DNA of 51,769 nucleotides from Gemmatimonadota bacterium (lineage in GTDB: Bacteria > Latescibacterota > UBA2968 > GCA-2709665): positions 1 through 51,769 of the forward strand of contig JAPPJY010000080.1 in assembly GCA_028874335.1 (NCBI GenBank). Direction: 5' to 3'. The first letter of the stretch is position 1; each line of letters begins with the position of its first letter. Of the stretch, positions 50,842 to 51,769 are shown in pieces. The notes under the pieces are model-generated. The model worked only from the letters and a program-made list of their open reading frames with translations. It was not told where the DNA came from and ran no database searches. Both the position numbers and the translations under genes were made by a program.

Positions 50842-51675
50842 TTAACCATCGACAAATAGCGTTTTTTCGGACGTCGGAATGATGCGGGCGGTCTCTGCGC
50901 GGGCGACGATATCGGCAATTGCGGCCTCCCCGTCGGGACCGTAGTCCAGGGTATAGGTGTTGACGTACAGGTCGATGAACCGTTGCACGACGGTCACATC
51001 CATTTCAGGTGCATTCCGGAGGATGTCCTTCCGGACCACGTCCGCGTGGGTGTGGGCGTATTCCACGCTTTCCCGCACAGCCTTGTCGATGGCGCGGATC
51101 CGGTCGGCGCCCAGGTCGCGGCGGGCAAGGATGCCTCCAAGCGGAATGGGGTGGCCGGTGGTGCGTTCCCACCATTCGCCCAGATCGATGACTTCGCGCA
51201 GCCCGAAATCGGGATAGGTGAACCGGCTTTCGTGGATGATCAGCCCGGCGCCGACTTCGCCTGTCCGTACGGCATCCATAATGCGGTGGTAAGGCAGAAC
51301 GACGAGATTGTCGAGGGAGGGCTCGAACAGCCGCAGCAGCAGGGCGGCGGTGGTCAGTCTTCCGGGTATCGCGGTTCTTTCACGGGTCAGCTGCGACGGT
51401 TTCAGGGGTCTGAGGGAAACGACGAGGGGACCGCAGCCGCGGCCCAGGGCGCCTCCCGAATGGAGAAGGCAATACTCGTCCCGAAGGTGGCCCAGGGCGT
51501 GAAAGGAAACCTTGGTAACGTCCAACCGGCCGTCGATGGCCAGCCGGTTGAGCGCTTCTATGTCATCGAGGATCGACTCAAACGCGGGTGCGCCCGCGAT
51601 CTTGCCATGAGTGAGGCCGTGGAAGATGTAGTTGTCGTTGGGACTGGGAGAGTAACCGAGCGAAACGACGGCCAT
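50842..51675 (-). CDS. mqnD: 1,4-dihydroxy-6-naphthoate synthase MqnD
   Basis: A protein of 277 residues with the periplasmic-binding-protein-like fold of MqnA/MqnD. LGYSPSPNDNYIFHGL is the MqnD signature at the start. DVTKVSFHALGHL (about 52-64), GAGLIIHESRFTYPDFGL and LGGILARRDLG follow. MqnD converts cyclic dehypoxanthine futalosine to 1,4-dihydroxy-6-naphthoate, in the futalosine route to menaquinone. This implies a quinone-based respiratory chain. It is complete in the window; its upstream region is filled by an 8-bp tandem repeat. Confidence 0.92.
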   Translation of the reverse strand: MAVVSLGYSPSPNDNYIFHGLTHGKIAGAPAFESILDDIEALNRLAIDGRLDVTKVSFHALGHLRDEYCLLHSGGALGRGCGPLVVSLRPLKPSQLTRERTAIPGRLTTAALLLRLFEPSLDNLVVLPYHRIMDAVRTGEVGAGLIIHESRFTYPDFGLREVIDLGEWWERTTGHPIPLGGILARRDLGADRIRAIDKAVRESVEYAHTHADVVRKDILRNAPEMDVTVVQRFIDLYVNTYTLDYGPDGEAAIADIVARAETARIIPTSEKTLFVDG

Positions 51676-51690
51676 CGGAACCTCGAGATA

Positions 51691-51769
51691 TACGAGAATA
51701 CGAGAATACGAGAGTACGAGAATACGAGAATACGAGAATACGAGAATACGAGAATACGAGAATACGAGA
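51691..51769. repeat. 8-bp tandem repeat running off the window
   Basis: About ten near-perfect copies of TACGAGAA occupy the last 79 bp and continue beyond the edge. One copy has a G for A change. The array begins 15 bp upstream of the mqnD start codon, where its promoter would be expected. Confidence 0.9.

Noticed and set aside
51691..51769. CRISPR array or telomere-like end
   Set aside because: It is a simple contiguous 8-bp repeat without spacers; nothing suggests a linear chromosome end.

Overview
The window is high-GC chromosomal DNA from an uncultured bacterium, most plausibly of the Latescibacterota/Poribacteria type; this is an inference from gene style, not a phylogeny. The clues are many Gfo/Idh/MocA oxidoreductases, sulfatases, PhyH-family dioxygenases, enolase-superfamily enzymes and ceramidase-like hydrolases, a small surface protein with a dockerin-like calcium-binding tail, a DUF151 nuclease fused to a UvrB/C motif, the futalosine menaquinone enzyme MqnD, and intergenic 8/16-bp tandem repeats and short inverted-repeat elements. 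I see no phage, plasmid, rRNA or CRISPR content. The one RNA gene is a tRNA-Pro(UGG). Genes are close to gap-free, often with 1-4 bp overlaps, and run in short blocks on both strands.

Layout. 1-660: a DUF433/DUF5615 toxin-antitoxin-like pair. 710-3889 (+): a ceramidase-like hydrolase, a Gfo/Idh oxidoreductase and a tandem-domain rhodanese whose active-site codon is UGA. The frame continues through the rest of the rhodanese fold, so I read it as a selenocysteine (Sec) protein. 3959-10197 (-): EVE-domain protein, esterase-like hydrolase, sulfatase, membrane protein and two tandem M19 dipeptidases. 10198-11221: a gene-poor stretch with the tRNA, its terminator and repeats. 11222-19120 (-): aldo/keto reductase, MFS transporter, M42-like peptidase, MmsA-type dehydrogenase, PhyH protein, sulfatase and a zeta-type kinase with a small partner.

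19403-26388 (mainly +): pdxJ, sialidase-like protein (-), PhyH protein, secreted nuclease (-), then an apparent HAD / enolase-superfamily / GH3 acyl-adenylase operon that faces a cytochrome P450. 26420-37267 is mostly minus strand: P450, Xaa-Pro peptidase, FkbM methyltransferase, a second MFS transporter, the dockerin-tailed repeat protein, a sugar-acid dehydratase-like enzyme, an SDR and Kbl, with one plus-strand PfkB kinase. 37724-49746 is mostly plus strand: a conserved unknown protein, Gfo/Idh, a tandem QueF pair in which one copy has lost all its catalytic residues, a second ceramidase-like gene, the bifunctional nuclease, a DUF5069-like gene, and an oxidoreductase / unknown / enolase / aminotransferase / nitroreductase run. 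49918-51675 (-): GarR-like reductase and MqnD, followed by an 8-bp tandem repeat that runs off the window.

The overall picture is scavenging of complex, sulfated, amidated organic matter (sulfatases, sialidase-like fold, ceramidase-like amidases, dipeptidases, sugar-acid dehydratases, MmsA) mixed with a few housekeeping functions (pdxJ, mqnD, queF, kbl, tRNA). The strongest candidates for new biology are the Sec-rhodanese with its downstream hairpin, the active/inactive QueF pair, the PhyH proteins lacking the usual HxD ligand motif, and the HAD-enolase-GH3 operon next to a P450.
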